Of a stretch of DNA of 64,000 nt, positions 43,119 to 53,000 are shown piece after piece (the stretch's first letter is position 1; every line of letters starts with the position of its first letter). The position numbers were made by a program, and so were the translations under genes. The stretch spans positions 248,001 through 312,000 of the forward strand of contig NZ_JABAFO010000001.1 of assembly GCF_012843675.1 (NCBI RefSeq), written 5' to 3'. The stretch comes from Lactobacillus sp. MRS-253-APC-2B. Lineage in GTDB: Bacteria > Bacillota > Bacilli > Lactobacillales > Lactobacillaceae. The notes below the pieces were generated by a model that was given only the letters and a program-made list of their open reading frames with translations, did not search any database and had not been told where the DNA came from.

Positions 43119-44531
43119 TTATTCCTTTCTGTAGCGCGTTCCTTGTGGGGTATCTTCCAAAATGATCCCTTGTGCTTTTAAATCATCACGAATCTGATCG
43201 CTTAAGGCGAAATTCTTGGCAGTGCGGGCCTCATTGCGCTTATTGATCAGGTCCTTGATGGCTTGATCATCAATCTCGCAGTTGGACGTTTCCAGCTTGA
43301 CTCCAAAGATTCCCAGCAGATTTTCCAGTTCCTGTTTTAAGGTTCTGAGTGCCTCAGCTTTTACGACCGGCTGCTGGGCATAGACGTTGGCATACTTAAC
43401 CAGCTCATAGACAGTAGCAATCCCATTTTGAACATTGATGTCATCATCCATCGCCGTAATAAACTGTTGCGTAAATGCTGCTACCCGTTGTGCCACGTCT
43501 TCGTCATTACCATCTTGAGCATCACGCTGCCGATAGGTCAGATTGTCATAGGTATTGCGAATATGTTCCAGATTGTTTTGGGCATCCTGCAGATTGGCCT
43601 CGCTGTATTGAATTGGCCGCCGGTACTGCGTAGTTGCCATAAAGAATCGCAGTACCTGTGGATCAACATGCTTGATAATGTCATGAACCGTAATAAAGTT
43701 GTGCAAAGATTTGCTCATCTTTTCATTGTCCTTGCCAATCGTGACAAAACCATTGTGCATCCAATAACGAACAAACTTTTGACCGGTTTCGGCCTCGCTT
43801 TGGGCAATCTCATTTTCATGATGAGGGAACTGCAGATCCTGTCCCCCGGCATGAATATCAATCGTTTTGCCCAGATAGCGCGTTGACATGACCGAACATT
43901 CAATGTGCCAGCCAGGGCGTCCCTGTCCCCATGGCGAGTCCCAGTTGATCTCACCGGGCTTGGCTGCCTTCCACAAAGCAAAGTCAAGCGGATCTTCTTT
44001 TTGCTGAATTTCTTCGGCAGTAACGTGCTCGCTGGCACCGGTTTCCAAATCATCGATTGATTGGCCGGAAAGCTCACCATAGTGTTTAAACTTACGCGTT
44101 CGATAATAGACGTTGCCATCGACAACATAGGCATAGTCCTTTTCAATCAGGACTTTGATAAAGTCGATGATTTCAGGGATGCTTTCCGTTGCACGTGGCC
44201 GCTTGGTAGCTGGTTCAATATTTAAGGCAGCCGTGTCCTCCATGAAAGCCTTGATAAATTTGTCGGCCAGCTGAGGAACCGTAATTCCCTGTTCAGCAGC
44301 GGCCTTGATCATTTTGTCGTCAACATCGGTAAAATTGGAGACGTAATTGACCTGGTAGCCTTTAAACTCCAGATAGCGCCGAACGGTATCAAATGCGATG
44401 GCACTGCGCGCATTGCCGATGTGGATGTAATTGTAGACCGTGGGACCACAGACGTACATGTTAACAACTCCAGGATGCAATGGCTTGAATTCTTCTTTTT
44501 TACGGGTAAGCGTATTATAAATAGTCAACAT
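43119..44531 (-). CDS. cysS: Cysteinyl-tRNA synthetase
   Basis: This 470-residue class I synthetase has the zinc and HIGH region [18 protein letters not shown], the zinc ligands in HIECSVMS and [10 protein letters not shown], and the KMSKS loop [13 protein letters not shown] 44529-44531 ([15 protein letters not shown]) fits the family. A longer frame to 44582 lacks a site near its start. AAGGAGG is 11 nt upstream. It is the first gene of cysS-mrnC-rlmB. No cysE is next to it. Confidence 0.96.
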   Translation of the reverse strand: MLTIYNTLTRKKEEFKPLHPGVVNMYVCGPTVYNYIHIGNARSAIAFDTVRRYLEFKGYQVNYVSNFTDVDDKMIKAAAEQGITVPQLADKFIKAFMEDTAALNIEPATKRPRATESIPEIIDFIKVLIEKDYAYVVDGNVYYRTRKFKHYGELSGQSIDDLETGASEHVTAEEIQQKEDPLDFALWKAAKPGEINWDSPWGQGRPGWHIECSVMSTRYLGKTIDIHAGGQDLQFPHHENEIAQSEAETGQKFVRYWMHNGFVTIGKDNEKMSKSLHNFITVHDIIKHVDPQVLRFFMATTQYRRPIQYSEANLQDAQNNLEHIRNTYDNLTYRQRDAQDGNDEDVAQRVAAFTQQFITAMDDDINVQNGIATVYELVKYANVYAQQPVVKAEALRTLKQELENLLGIFGVKLETSNCEIDDQAIKDLINKRNEARTAKNFALSDQIRDDLKAQGIILEDTPQGTRYRKE

Positions 44532-44634
44532 AACGCCGTAATCCTCCTTGTAAAAGTAGTTGCAATAACAGTATTTTACCACAATTCACTGCGATTCCTG
44601 ATTGACGTATTAAAAATAAATTGTTAAGCCTTTG

Positions 44635-44666
44635 TTCATACTTTTTTCATAAAAGGGTGCTAGTAT
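44635..44666 (+). promoter_or_regulatory. sRNA promoter with 11-bp-period TTCATA direct repeat
   Basis: TTCATA (44635-44640), five bases, and TTCATA (44646-44651) are followed after 9 nt by an extended -10, TGCTAGTAT (-10 at 44661-44666). No normal -35 is seen. Direct hexamers with 11-bp period just ahead of a -10 are how OmpR-family regulators such as CiaR and PhoP activate. The regulator is not identified. Confidence 0.55.
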
Positions 44667-44672
44667 TACAGA

Positions 44673-44835
44673 TGTAGTCAAACGAGATAGCTTGGCTGCA
44701 ATCAATTTAACCGAAACCTATTATTTTTCAATTACTCCTCCCAATAGTAACCGAAAAATACACATTTTACGAAATCTCCCCCAAGATCTTCGTAATACTC
44801 CTCAAGCAGTGGCTCCCCCGGCCGCTGCTTTTTCT
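44673..44835 (+). ncRNA. Candidate trans-acting sRNA with C-rich loops
   Basis: This region of about 160 nt has no convincing frame. It shows three hairpins, each with a C-rich loop: TTACT/AGTAA with loop CCTCCCAAT (44732-44750), ACGAAATCT/AGATCTTCGT with loop CCCCCA (44769-44793), and the terminator AGCAGTGGC/GCCGCTGCT with loop TCCCCCG and five T (44805-44833). A further CTCCTC lies at 44799-44804. Such motifs pair with Shine-Dalgarno sequences in Firmicute sRNAs such as csRNAs, RsaE and LhrC. It was found by reading only. Confidence 0.6.
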
Positions 44836-44838
44836 GTT

Positions 44839-45447
44839 TCAAAATAATCTGATCAGCCAATCGACCATTGGCGCATACATTCTTCTAAATAGCGCTACCC
44901 AGCCAGCAGCCATAACCATTGTACTGAAGACGTCGCTTGGATAATGGGCTCTTAAAACCAGGCGGGAAACAACCACCAACAACAGCCAGATCAGGCCTGC
45001 CATTCCAATTAAAGGCGTTGGCCAAAGTGTCCAAATCATCAGCACCAAAACCGTCGTTCCCAAAACATGGCCGCTTGGAAAACTGTAGCCATCGTCTATT
45101 GACAGGTGACATTGGGGACGCTGGCGCTTAAAGAATCTCTTAACGCCAATTCCAATTGCATCCAAGCTGCCCAAAGTCGCCAGTACCCAGAGTGCCGTTA
45201 TCGAATCAGCCGTTAAATCAACCAGTCCCGCTAAAATAAAGGCATAGCCAACCGTCAGTTTAGGTTGACCAATAAATGCCACCGCGCGCCAAAAAAGACT
45301 GTTCTGCCGATTGGGAATCTGATTATGCAGCCTTTGATCAAAGCGATGAAAAGCTGGCCAGCATTTTAACGACCACCCCATAAAAATCAGCGTGACCAAG
45401 GCTGCCAGCATCTGCAGCACGTCGTTTTGTGCCGGAATGATTCGCAT
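44839..45447 (-). CDS. PAP2-family membrane phosphatase
   Basis: This intact 202-residue phosphatase has about five membrane segments and all three PAP2 motifs: KRFFKRQRP, SFPSGH and SRLVLRAHYPSDV. It likely removes phosphate from a lipid such as undecaprenyl pyrophosphate or phosphatidylglycerol phosphate on the outer face; substrate is inferred. It stands alone between the sRNA candidate and gltX. Confidence 0.9.
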   Translation of the reverse strand: MRIIPAQNDVLQMLAALVTLIFMGWSLKCWPAFHRFDQRLHNQIPNRQNSLFWRAVAFIGQPKLTVGYAFILAGLVDLTADSITALWVLATLGSLDAIGIGVKRFFKRQRPQCHLSIDDGYSFPSGHVLGTTVLVLMIWTLWPTPLIGMAGLIWLLLVVVSRLVLRAHYPSDVFSTMVMAAGWVALFRRMYAPMVDWLIRLF

Positions 45448-45489
45448 TTTCTTTTCCTTTCGTTTTCAGCATCAATGATTCCAACAAGC

Positions 45490-45537
45490 AAAATGGGACC
45501 CTTATTCGGTTAAGCCGAATATTGGATCCCATTTTTT
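45490..45537 (-). terminator. Terminator after gltX
   Basis: AAAATGGGACC and GGATCCCATTTTTT flank an inner stem ATTCGG/CCGAAT. The structure lies between gltX and the PAP2 gene. Confidence 0.85.
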
Positions 45538-45576
45538 ATTTAATCTGACTTTGGATCGTCTGCTGATCGTTAAAGC

Positions 45577-47076
45577 TTAAAGCTTGCCGTTTTCAACTCG
45601 GTCGATCATGTCATCCAAACGAGCCAGCGTTTCTTTTTGACCAATCAGCTCGATGCTTTCTGGCAGCTGTGGACCGTGCGTTTCGTGCGTAATTGCGATT
45701 CGCAGTGGCATCCAAAGCTTGCGACCCTTAACCTTGGTATCGTTTTGCACGCTCTTGATGCAGTGCAGAATAGACGTAGCATCCATGAAGTCCAAAGCAG
45801 CAATCTTGTCACGGAAGTCGCGTAATACAACGGCCACCGTTTCGGCACTCATTTCTTCCTTGGCTTCATCAGTCAGAATTTGTGGCTCTTCAACAAATGG
45901 CTTGGCGTATTGCAGGATTTCCTCACCATAAGAGATTTCGCGCTTGAAGATCTCAACGATTCGACGCATCCATTCAATCTTGTATGGATCAGCGTGCTTT
46001 TCGATCAGCCCAGCATTGATCAGTAATGGCATAGCAACGTTGAAGACCTCATCAACTGCGGAGTTCTTCATGTACTGGTTGTTGATCCAGCGCAGCTTCT
46101 TACGGTCAAAGGCAGCTGGTGACTTGGACAGCCGCGTTTCATCGTACATCTTGACAAATTCTTTGAGTGAGAAGATTTCATCTTCACCAACTGGCGACCA
46201 GCCCAGCAGAATAATGAAGTTATCCATGGCTTCTGGCAAGTAGCCCAGGTCGCGGTACTGTTCGATAAACTGCAACACGGATTCGTCACGCTTGGAAAGC
46301 TTCTTGCCCGTTTCGTTGTTGATGATCAGAGCCATATGACCAAACTTTGGTGCTTCCCAACCCAGTGCCTCGTAGATCATCATTTGCTTAGGCGTGTTGG
46401 AGACATGGTCGTCACCACGAAAGACGTGACTGATCTTCATCAGGTGGTCATCGATAACTACGGCAAAGTTGTAGGTTGGCATGCCATCCCGCTTCATAAT
46501 TACGAAGTCGCCGCCAACTGAAGCCGAGTCAAACGACAGTGGACCCTTGACGATGTCGTCCCAGGCGTACGTGTGGTCTTTTGGTACACGGAACCGAATA
46601 ACCGGCTTTAAGCCTTTTGCTTCGGCATCAGCTTGAGCTTGTTTGATTTCTTCATCAGTCATGCCGGCATATTCGTATTCGTAGTGTGGCATCTGGTGAG
46701 CTGCTTTTTGACGCTCACGCTGGGCAGCCAGTTCTTCTTCAGTCATGTATGACTTGTAGGCCAGATCCTTGTCCATCAGTTCTTGAACGTACTTTTCATA
46801 GATGTCCTTGCGTTCTGATTGACGATATGGACCGTAATCGCCGCCAATGTCAGGACCTTCATCCCAGTCCAGTCCCATCCATTTCAGATTGTCCAGCTGA
46901 CTGCGTTCACCATCCGCGATGTTACGCTTCGTATCAGTATCTTCAATCCGAATGATGAATTTGCCATGGTAGTGTCGAGCAAACAAATAATTGAACAGTG
47001 CCGTCCGTGCATTACCAATGTGCAGGTGTCCAGTCGGGCTAGGTGCATAGCGAACCCGAATTTCGTTTTTTGACAA
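45577..47076 (-). CDS. gltX: Glutamyl-tRNA synthetase
   Basis: This 499-residue class I synthetase has the HIGH motif in [19 protein letters not shown] and the KMSKS equivalent KKLSKRDES. The remaining C-terminal anticodon-binding domain is complete. In lactobacilli, which lack GlnRS, it probably also charges tRNA-Gln for amidation. It follows yacL and radA, as in other Firmicutes (radA-yacL-gltX). Confidence 0.96.
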   Translation of the reverse strand: MSKNEIRVRYAPSPTGHLHIGNARTALFNYLFARHYHGKFIIRIEDTDTKRNIADGERSQLDNLKWMGLDWDEGPDIGGDYGPYRQSERKDIYEKYVQELMDKDLAYKSYMTEEELAAQRERQKAAHQMPHYEYEYAGMTDEEIKQAQADAEAKGLKPVIRFRVPKDHTYAWDDIVKGPLSFDSASVGGDFVIMKRDGMPTYNFAVVIDDHLMKISHVFRGDDHVSNTPKQMMIYEALGWEAPKFGHMALIINNETGKKLSKRDESVLQFIEQYRDLGYLPEAMDNFIILLGWSPVGEDEIFSLKEFVKMYDETRLSKSPAAFDRKKLRWINNQYMKNSAVDEVFNVAMPLLINAGLIEKHADPYKIEWMRRIVEIFKREISYGEEILQYAKPFVEEPQILTDEAKEEMSAETVAVVLRDFRDKIAALDFMDATSILHCIKSVQNDTKVKGRKLWMPLRIAITHETHGPQLPESIELIGQKETLARLDDMIDRVENGKL

Positions 47077-47150
47077 GTTGTTCCGCCTCTTTCATAAAAA
47101 TTGAAAATATTTCTATTCTAGTGTACCGTGCAATGCTTAAATTGCAAATA

Positions 47151-48341
47151 CTAGTTTTTGTGATTATTGTGATCGTTATTCTTATGATCTGTCTTTTTGG
47201 TTGATTCTGCCAAACGTTTTTGACCTTGACTTTCATTGCCATTGATGCCATGAGTTGAGTGCAGTGGCCGCGCAAAAATCATTCGTCCGGCATCAGTCTG
47301 CAATGCACTGGTTACCTCAACATCCAGCTGCTCATTCATGTAGTAGCGACCATCCTCAACTACGACCATCGTACCATCATCGAGGTAGGCAACCCCTTGC
47401 TGACGCTCCGTACCTTTTTTGACAACGACAACCGTCAGCTGTTCACCAGGAATTACGCGTGGCCGCAATGACTTGGCCAAGTTGTTGATATTGAGCACCT
47501 GGACGTTTTGAAACTGGATGACCTTGTTTAAATTGTAGTCGTTGGTAACGATCACGCCATCGACTTTTTTAGCCAGCGCGATCAATTTTTCATCGACTTC
47601 TTTAATATCTTCAAAGTCACCTTTGTACATTTCAACCGGCACGATTTTTTCACTGCGCAGCTTATTTAAAATGTCCAGACCGCGCCGCCCTCGTACGCGC
47701 TTGATACTTTCGCCGGCATCCGCAATGTATTGCAGCTCGTAAAGCACAAAATTCGGCACCAAAAGCGTTCCTTCCAAAAAGCCGGTCTTGACCAGGTCAT
47801 AGATACGACCATCAATCAAAATATTGGTATCTAAGATCTTGTAATGATGATAGTTTTCATCTTGACGCTTAATCACCTGAGCATCCTGATCGTCGCGACC
47901 ACGCCGCATTAAAAGTTTGCGCCATTCATCTTGACGCGTGGTTCCCAGATGAAAGCCCAGATAACTGAACAAAATCATCAAGAGTACCGGCAAGACGTTG
48001 TTAACGACTGGAATACTCAGACGCCACAGCGGAATTGAGATCAAAATTGCTAATATCAGGCCAAAAATCGTTGAGATGGCCCCAAAGAGCAGATAGGTCA
48101 CGCTTTTTTTAGTCAGGGCGTTTTCAACCTGTTTGAGCATCTTAATCGTCCAGTTGGTCAACGGCAGCGAGATCAGCCAAAAAACAAGTGCTCCAACCAA
48201 AAAATCAATTACTGACTCGATTGGCCGTACCAACTGAATGCTAAACTGATTGCGCATTGCAATCCAGATTGGCGGTAGATAATAAAAGCCAACCGCTGCC
48301 CCAACAATTACGAACAGCAGTCTGATAATCTTCTTTCTCAC
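47151..48341 (-). CDS. yacL: YacL-like membrane protein with PIN and TRAM domains
   Basis: This 396-residue protein has four N-terminal membrane segments, then a PIN nuclease domain from about residue 170 (KILDTNILIDGRIYDLVKTG, with GVIVTNDYNLNKV), and a C-terminal TRAM domain (RVIPGEQLTVVVVKKG). An Asn/His/Lys-rich tail ends the protein. The catalytic Asp residues are present, so RNase activity is plausible; the target is unknown. It lies between radA and gltX, its conserved place. Confidence 0.92.
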   Translation of the reverse strand: MRKKIIRLLFVIVGAAVGFYYLPPIWIAMRNQFSIQLVRPIESVIDFLVGALVFWLISLPLTNWTIKMLKQVENALTKKSVTYLLFGAISTIFGLILAILISIPLWRLSIPVVNNVLPVLLMILFSYLGFHLGTTRQDEWRKLLMRRGRDDQDAQVIKRQDENYHHYKILDTNILIDGRIYDLVKTGFLEGTLLVPNFVLYELQYIADAGESIKRVRGRRGLDILNKLRSEKIVPVEMYKGDFEDIKEVDEKLIALAKKVDGVIVTNDYNLNKVIQFQNVQVLNINNLAKSLRPRVIPGEQLTVVVVKKGTERQQGVAYLDDGTMVVVEDGRYYMNEQLDVEVTSALQTDAGRMIFARPLHSTHGINGNESQGQKRLAESTKKTDHKNNDHNNHKN

Positions 48342-48387
48342 CGACAGTCCCCCTTTATTTAATTATTGCTGAGCTGCAGGTACTATT

Positions 48388-49764
48388 TTACGCTAATGCC
48401 AGCCGTAATGCTTCATTTATAGTCGCCACCCCGACAACTTCAATATTTTTTGGTGGATTCCAGCCCTGCAGATTATTCTTTGGTACCAAGATGCGCTTAA
48501 AGCCCAGCTTGGCCGCCTCGGCAACCCGCTGCTCAATCCGGCTGACGCGGCGAATCTCACCGGTCAGACCAACCTCGCCAACAAAAGCATCATCAGGGCG
48601 CGTCCCCTTATCACGGTAGCTGGATGCAATCGCAATGGCAATTGCCAAATCAATCGCCGGCTCATCTAATTTAACGCCCCCGGCTGCCTTAAGATAGGCA
48701 TCTTGATTTTGCAGCATAAGATTGGCGCGCTTTTCTAAAACTGCCATAATCAAAGAGACCCGATTCCGATTCAAGCCCGTCGCCGTTCGCTGAGCATTGC
48801 CAAAGACAGTCGGCGTAACCAAGGCTTGGATCTCGACCAGGATTGGCCGCGTCCCTTCCAATGAAACTACGACTGCTGAGCCAGTAGCATCCTGAAGTCG
48901 TTCCTCTAAAAAGATCTCAGATGGATTTTTAACCTCCGCCAGCCCCGCCGTACGCATTTCAAAGATGCCCAGTTCATTGGTCGAGCCGAAACGATTCTTG
49001 ACCGCCCGTAAGATTCGATAGGTATGATGCAGATCACCTTCAAAGTACAAAACAGTATCAACCATATGCTCCAAGATTTTAGGTCCTGCCAGCGCGCCAC
49101 CTTTAGTAACGTGACCAACGACAAAAATCGTAATGTTCTTGCTTTTGGCAATCTGCATCAGCTGCGCGGTAACCTCTCTGATCTGTGACACGCTCCCAAT
49201 CGCACTGTTGACATCGGTTGCCTGCATGGTCTGCACCGAATCAATCACCACGTATTCAAGATTCAGATCATCAATCGTTGCTCGAATGCTGTCCATGCTG
49301 GTTTCTGGGTAGATATAAAAATCATCGCCAGAAACCGATAGCCGCTCAGCACGCATCTTGATCTGAGCACCGCTTTCCTCTCCGGAAACATACAGCACCG
49401 AGTGACCCTCGCTGCTGAGCTGGCCAGAAACCTGCAGTAAAAGCGTGGACTTGCCAATCCCAGGATCCCCACCAATCAGGATTAATGAACCAGGCACAAT
49501 GCCGCCACCGAGGACGCGATTGAGCTCGTTTAGCCGGGTTTTGACGCGGGGCAGTTTTTGGGCATCAATGTCTTTGACTCGCTGTGGCTTGGCAACGATA
49601 CCGGTCAAAGTCGAAGCATGGCGTGCCGTAGTCTGCGTTCCGGCTGTCTCAACGCGTTCTTCAACCAGCGTGTTCCATTGACCACAGTTGGGACAACGCC
49701 CCAGATAGCGAGGCGAATTATAGCCGCAGTTTTGGCAGATGTATTGGGTTTTAATCTTTGCCAT
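48388..49764 (-). CDS. radA: DNA repair protein RadA
   Basis: This 458-residue RecA-like branch-migration helicase has an N-terminal zinc finger [18 protein letters not shown], Walker [14 protein letters not shown], the RadA-specific [15 protein letters not shown], and a C-terminal Lon-like domain ([20 protein letters not shown]). I chose ATG 49762-49764, with GAAGG 6 nt upstream, rather than two codons earlier. It helps RecA in recombination and, in some species, natural transformation. Confidence 0.96.
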   Translation of the reverse strand: MAKIKTQYICQNCGYNSPRYLGRCPNCGQWNTLVEERVETAGTQTTARHASTLTGIVAKPQRVKDIDAQKLPRVKTRLNELNRVLGGGIVPGSLILIGGDPGIGKSTLLLQVSGQLSSEGHSVLYVSGEESGAQIKMRAERLSVSGDDFYIYPETSMDSIRATIDDLNLEYVVIDSVQTMQATDVNSAIGSVSQIREVTAQLMQIAKSKNITIFVVGHVTKGGALAGPKILEHMVDTVLYFEGDLHHTYRILRAVKNRFGSTNELGIFEMRTAGLAEVKNPSEIFLEERLQDATGSAVVVSLEGTRPILVEIQALVTPTVFGNAQRTATGLNRNRVSLIMAVLEKRANLMLQNQDAYLKAAGGVKLDEPAIDLAIAIAIASSYRDKGTRPDDAFVGEVGLTGEIRRVSRIEQRVAEAAKLGFKRILVPKNNLQGWNPPKNIEVVGVATINEALRLALA

Positions 49765-49804
49765 ATGCAACCTTCTTTCCTAATCGTAAGAACTTGTTCC
49801 GTAG

Positions 49805-50344
49805 CTATTTTTGAGTTGAGCCAAAGCCGCCTGCTCGATCGTTTTTAGGCATTGATTCATCATCAGCCGTTAAATAAGGCATAAAGATCCCTTGAGCAAT
49901 CCGCTCGCCTTTTTTAACGTGGTAGTCAAACAAGCCATAATTAATCAGCTGTACAAAGATCTCGCCTTCATTGGCTGGATTATCATAATAGTCGGCGTCA
50001 ATGATGCCAACGCCATTGGGCAGAATCAAGCGCCGTTTCAACGGACCGCTGGAACGATTAACCAGCACCAAAACCTCATCTGGCTGCATATAGGCCTTAA
50101 TGCCAGTCGGTACCAAGACCGGCTTTAAAGCTTGGTCGCCAGCTTTTTTTTCAGCTTCTTCCAGCTTGCCAACATGCTTTAGGACATGCAGCGCCTTGAA
50201 CAGTCCTTGTTTCCAGATTGAAGGCACCACAAAATCAGCAGCGGCCTCAAAGTCATAGCCGGCTGCCTGCTTGGTCTGACGCTGTGGCAGATTTAAATTT
50301 TCGTTGGCATATTTGGAGACGATCTCAAATCCTCTTTTTTTCAT
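49805..50344 (-). CDS. dut: dUTP diphosphatase
   Basis: This 179-residue trimeric dUTPase is somewhat longer than the usual 150, with an insert at about residues 40-65. Motifs: RSSGPLKRRLILPNGVGIID (key RSSG and GVID-like GVGIID), GERIAQ and the C-terminal RAGGFGSTQ. ATG 50342-50344 has AGAGGTG upstream. Longer frames to 50398 lack a site. It precedes radA on the same strand. Confidence 0.93.
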   Translation of the reverse strand: MKKRGFEIVSKYANENLNLPQRQTKQAAGYDFEAAADFVVPSIWKQGLFKALHVLKHVGKLEEAEKKAGDQALKPVLVPTGIKAYMQPDEVLVLVNRSSGPLKRRLILPNGVGIIDADYYDNPANEGEIFVQLINYGLFDYHVKKGERIAQGIFMPYLTADDESMPKNDRAGGFGSTQK

Positions 50345-50502
50345 TATTTTCACCTCTAAGGTTTTTAATCTTAATTTTTTAACTGTCATTATCTTCATTA
50401 ATTAGTCTAGCATTTAATTGTAGCATGTTAATCCTTGACAATCATTTCAGAAACACGGAAAATCAAGGAGGATTAAATTTATTAATGATGGAGGGGACAA
50501 AA

Positions 50503-50802
50503 ATGCAATTTGTAACGGAACCGCATCGCATCAGTGCTATCGATGACAATGGTAAATGGATCGGCGACATCAGCTTCCCGCCGGTTGCCGGCTATCCTGA
50601 CCGCGTCGTGGCAGAGCGTGTTTTTGTCGCTCCAGAAGGTCGTGGCCATGGACTGGCAGCCGAGCTTACCAAGCGCTTCGTTGATTATGCCCATGAACGC
50701 CATCTGACGGTTAAACTGATGTGTCCATATGTTAAAGCGGCATTCCGTGATCATCCGGAATACCAGGATCTGCTATTGCCGGATGATCGCTTTAATCAAT
50801 AA
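50503..50802 (+). CDS. Small GNAT-family N-acetyltransferase (YjdJ-like)
   Basis: This 99-residue minimal acetyltransferase has [22 protein letters not shown], the acetyl-CoA loop, and [18 protein letters not shown], the C-terminal motif of the YjdJ group. ATG 50503 has GGAGGGG 6 nt upstream. Two ATGs at 50485-50490, behind AAGGAGG, would add six residues. Substrate is unknown. It is 13 bp from rpiA, suggesting co-transcription. Confidence 0.85.
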   Translation: MQFVTEPHRISAIDDNGKWIGDISFPPVAGYPDRVVAERVFVAPEGRGHGLAAELTKRFVDYAHERHLTVKLMCPYVKAAFRDHPEYQDLLLPDDRFNQ

Positions 50803-50815
50803 AGGAGCGTTCTAT

Positions 50816-51496
50816 ATGGACCAAAATGAATTGAAATCACTGGTTGGACGTGCTGCCGTTAAGTACATCAAAGACGGCATGATCGTTGGCCTTGGTACTG
50901 GATCGACTGTTCGCTACATGGTTGACGCGTTGGGCGAACGCGTTAAAAACGAAGGCTTGAACATTGTCGGCGTTACTACTTCCAACCGCACGACCAAGCA
51001 AGCACAAAGTCTTGGCATTACGATCAAAGACATTGATGAGGTCGACCACATCGATTTGACAATTGACGGTGCCGACGAAATCAGTGACGATTTCCAAGGC
51101 ATCAAGGGTGGTGGCGGTGCCCTGCTTTGGGAAAAGATCGTTGCCGATATTTCTGATCATTACATGTGGATCGTCGATGAAAGCAAGATGGTTCACCAAC
51201 TGGGGGCCTTCCCGCTGCCAGTTGAGGTTATTCCATTTGGTGCCCAGCACGTTTTTGACAAGCTGGCTGCCAAGGGTTATCAGCCAACCTGGCGCATGGA
51301 TGGCGATCAGCGCTACCGAACCGATGAAAACGACTATATCATCGATCTGCACTTGCAAAAGATTGATGACCCTAAAGCCATGGCGGAAGAATTGATTCAC
51401 ATGGTTGGGGTCGTTGAGCACGGTCTGTTCTTAAACCGAGTTAATGACGTAATCGTTGGTCGGCAAAACGGACCAGAGATTCTGCACGCGCGTTAG
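50816..51496 (+). CDS. rpiA: Ribose-5-phosphate isomerase A
   Basis: This 226-residue enzyme interconverts ribose-5-P and ribulose-5-P. Motifs: [24 protein letters not shown] and [15 protein letters not shown] 50816-50818 follows AAAGGAG. A longer in-frame opening to 50729 overlaps the GNAT gene and is not favoured. It feeds the pentose-phosphate and phosphoketolase pathways. A terminator follows. Confidence 0.96.
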   Translation: MDQNELKSLVGRAAVKYIKDGMIVGLGTGSTVRYMVDALGERVKNEGLNIVGVTTSNRTTKQAQSLGITIKDIDEVDHIDLTIDGADEISDDFQGIKGGGGALLWEKIVADISDHYMWIVDESKMVHQLGAFPLPVEVIPFGAQHVFDKLAAKGYQPTWRMDGDQRYRTDENDYIIDLHLQKIDDPKAMAEELIHMVGVVEHGLFLNRVNDVIVGRQNGPEILHAR

Positions 51497-51502
51497 TCAC
51501 CT

Positions 51503-51546
51503 TAAAAGGCTCAATCAGGCAATTGTCTGATTGGGTCTTTTTTGAT
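51503..51546 (+). terminator. Terminator after rpiA
   Basis: GGCTCAATCAGGCAATT pairs with its inverse GTCTGATTGGGTC and is followed by TTTTTT. Confidence 0.88.
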
Positions 51547-51553
51547 CAGTTTT

Positions 51554-51582
51554 TTGGCGCGAATCAGACATTCGATTATAAT
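51554..51582 (+). promoter_or_regulatory. pepC promoter
   Basis: -35 TTGGCG (51554-51559) and -10 TATAAT (51577-51582) have a 17-nt spacer, 29 bp before the pepC start. Confidence 0.7.
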
Positions 51583-51611
51583 AAAATCAATATTATAAAG
51601 GAGTGATTTTT

Positions 51612-52949
51612 TTGAGTTTTGTCATTAACGCCGATCAATTAAAAGATTTTAAGCAAGACTATGCCAATCGTCATGATGCCCGTATTCTGGAGCGTACCGT
51701 AGCCAAAAACGGGGTTAAGGCTGCCAGCTTTGACTGGCATTCCATTGCGGATAACGATCAGCACTTCTCTATCGACCTGGCAACCGGTGACGTTGCCGAT
51801 CAAAAGCAGTCGGGACGCTGCTGGCTGTTTGCCGCTTTAAATACGATGCGTCACAATATGCAAGCACGCTTCAATCTGCCGGATGATTTTGAGCTATCGC
51901 AGTCATATGCCTTCTTTTGGGACAAGTTCGAAAAGGCCAACTGGTTCTATGAAAACATCATCAAAACTGCTGACTTGGACATTGATGATCGCAAGGTTGC
52001 CTGGCTTTTGGACGCTCCGCAATCTGATGGTGGTCAATGGGACATGCTGTGTGCACTGATTGAAAAATACGGGGTCGTACCAAAGTCAGCACAACCCGAA
52101 ACCTACAATTCAAGCCGCTCCAACGAGATCAATGCCGTTTTGAACAACCAGCTGCGTCATGATGCCGTGATCCTGCGACAGCTGGTTTCCAATCAAGCCA
52201 GCGAAGATCAGCTCAATGCCAAACGCAAAGAAATGCTTAATACCATCTACCGCATGCTGGCCTATGCCTTTGGCGAGCCGGTGCAAACGTTTGACTTTGA
52301 GTACCGTACCAAAAAGGACAAGCAGTTCCATCGCGACAGCAATCTGACGCCGGTTGAGTTCTTTGACAAATACGTTGGCTGGGATCTGAGCGAATACGTC
52401 TCAATCATTCAAGCACCAACCAAAGACAAAGCCTACCACAAGACCTACACTATCGATATGCTGGGCAATGTGGTCGGCGGTCGTCAGGTTAAGCACTTGA
52501 ACCTTTCGATGGCAGAGTTAAAGGAACTGGCCATCAAGCAACTGCAAAACGGCGAAAGCGTCTGGTTTGGCTCGGATGTCATCAAGTACTCCGAAACCAA
52601 GCTGGGAATTTTAGCACTTAACACCTATGGCTACGAAGATCTGTTTGATACCAAGCTGACCATGACCAAGGCCGATATGCTGGACTATCACCAGTCAATG
52701 ATGGATCACGCCATGGTCTTGACCGGAGTTGACCTGGTAGATGGCAAGCCAACCAAATGGAAAGTTGAGAACTCATGGGGGCCCAAAGTCGGTGAAAAAG
52801 GTTATTTCGTTATGAGTGATGAATGGATGGATCAATACGTCTACCAGATCGTCGTCAATAAAAAATATCTCAGTGATGAGCTCAAGGCTGACCAGGCTCA
52901 AGAACCAATCGTCCTCAAGCCATGGGATCCAATGGGAACGTTGGCTTAA
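51612..52949 (+). CDS. pepC: Aminopeptidase C (bleomycin hydrolase family, C1B)
   Basis: This cytosolic cysteine aminopeptidase of about 445 residues has the catalytic Cys in KQSGRCWLFAALN, His in DHAMVLTGVD and Asn in WKVENSWG. I chose TTG 51612-51614, giving MSFVINADQL, because AAAGGAG ends about 9 nt upstream. GTG 51603 would overlap that site. It releases amino acids from peptides, a common lactobacillus enzyme. The C-terminus VLKPWDPMGTLA is typical. Confidence 0.95.
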   Translation: MSFVINADQLKDFKQDYANRHDARILERTVAKNGVKAASFDWHSIADNDQHFSIDLATGDVADQKQSGRCWLFAALNTMRHNMQARFNLPDDFELSQSYAFFWDKFEKANWFYENIIKTADLDIDDRKVAWLLDAPQSDGGQWDMLCALIEKYGVVPKSAQPETYNSSRSNEINAVLNNQLRHDAVILRQLVSNQASEDQLNAKRKEMLNTIYRMLAYAFGEPVQTFDFEYRTKKDKQFHRDSNLTPVEFFDKYVGWDLSEYVSIIQAPTKDKAYHKTYTIDMLGNVVGGRQVKHLNLSMAELKELAIKQLQNGESVWFGSDVIKYSETKLGILALNTYGYEDLFDTKLTMTKADMLDYHQSMMDHAMVLTGVDLVDGKPTKWKVENSWGPKVGEKGYFVMSDEWMDQYVYQIVVNKKYLSDELKADQAQEPIVLKPWDPMGTLA

Positions 52950-52962
52950 AATTTATGGCAAT

Positions 52963-52998
52963 CAAAAACTCATTGTCCAGCCGGGCAATGAGTTTTTT
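52963..52998. terminator. Bidirectional terminator between pepC and the esterase gene
   Basis: AAAAACTCATTG pairs with CAATGAGTTTTTT around a short loop, between convergent genes. Confidence 0.85.
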
Positions 52999-53000
52999 GA

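Noticed and set aside
44583-44838. A coding gene between cysS and the PAP2 gene
   Set aside because: No frame of useful length with an SD on either strand; hairpins and a terminator indicate RNA.
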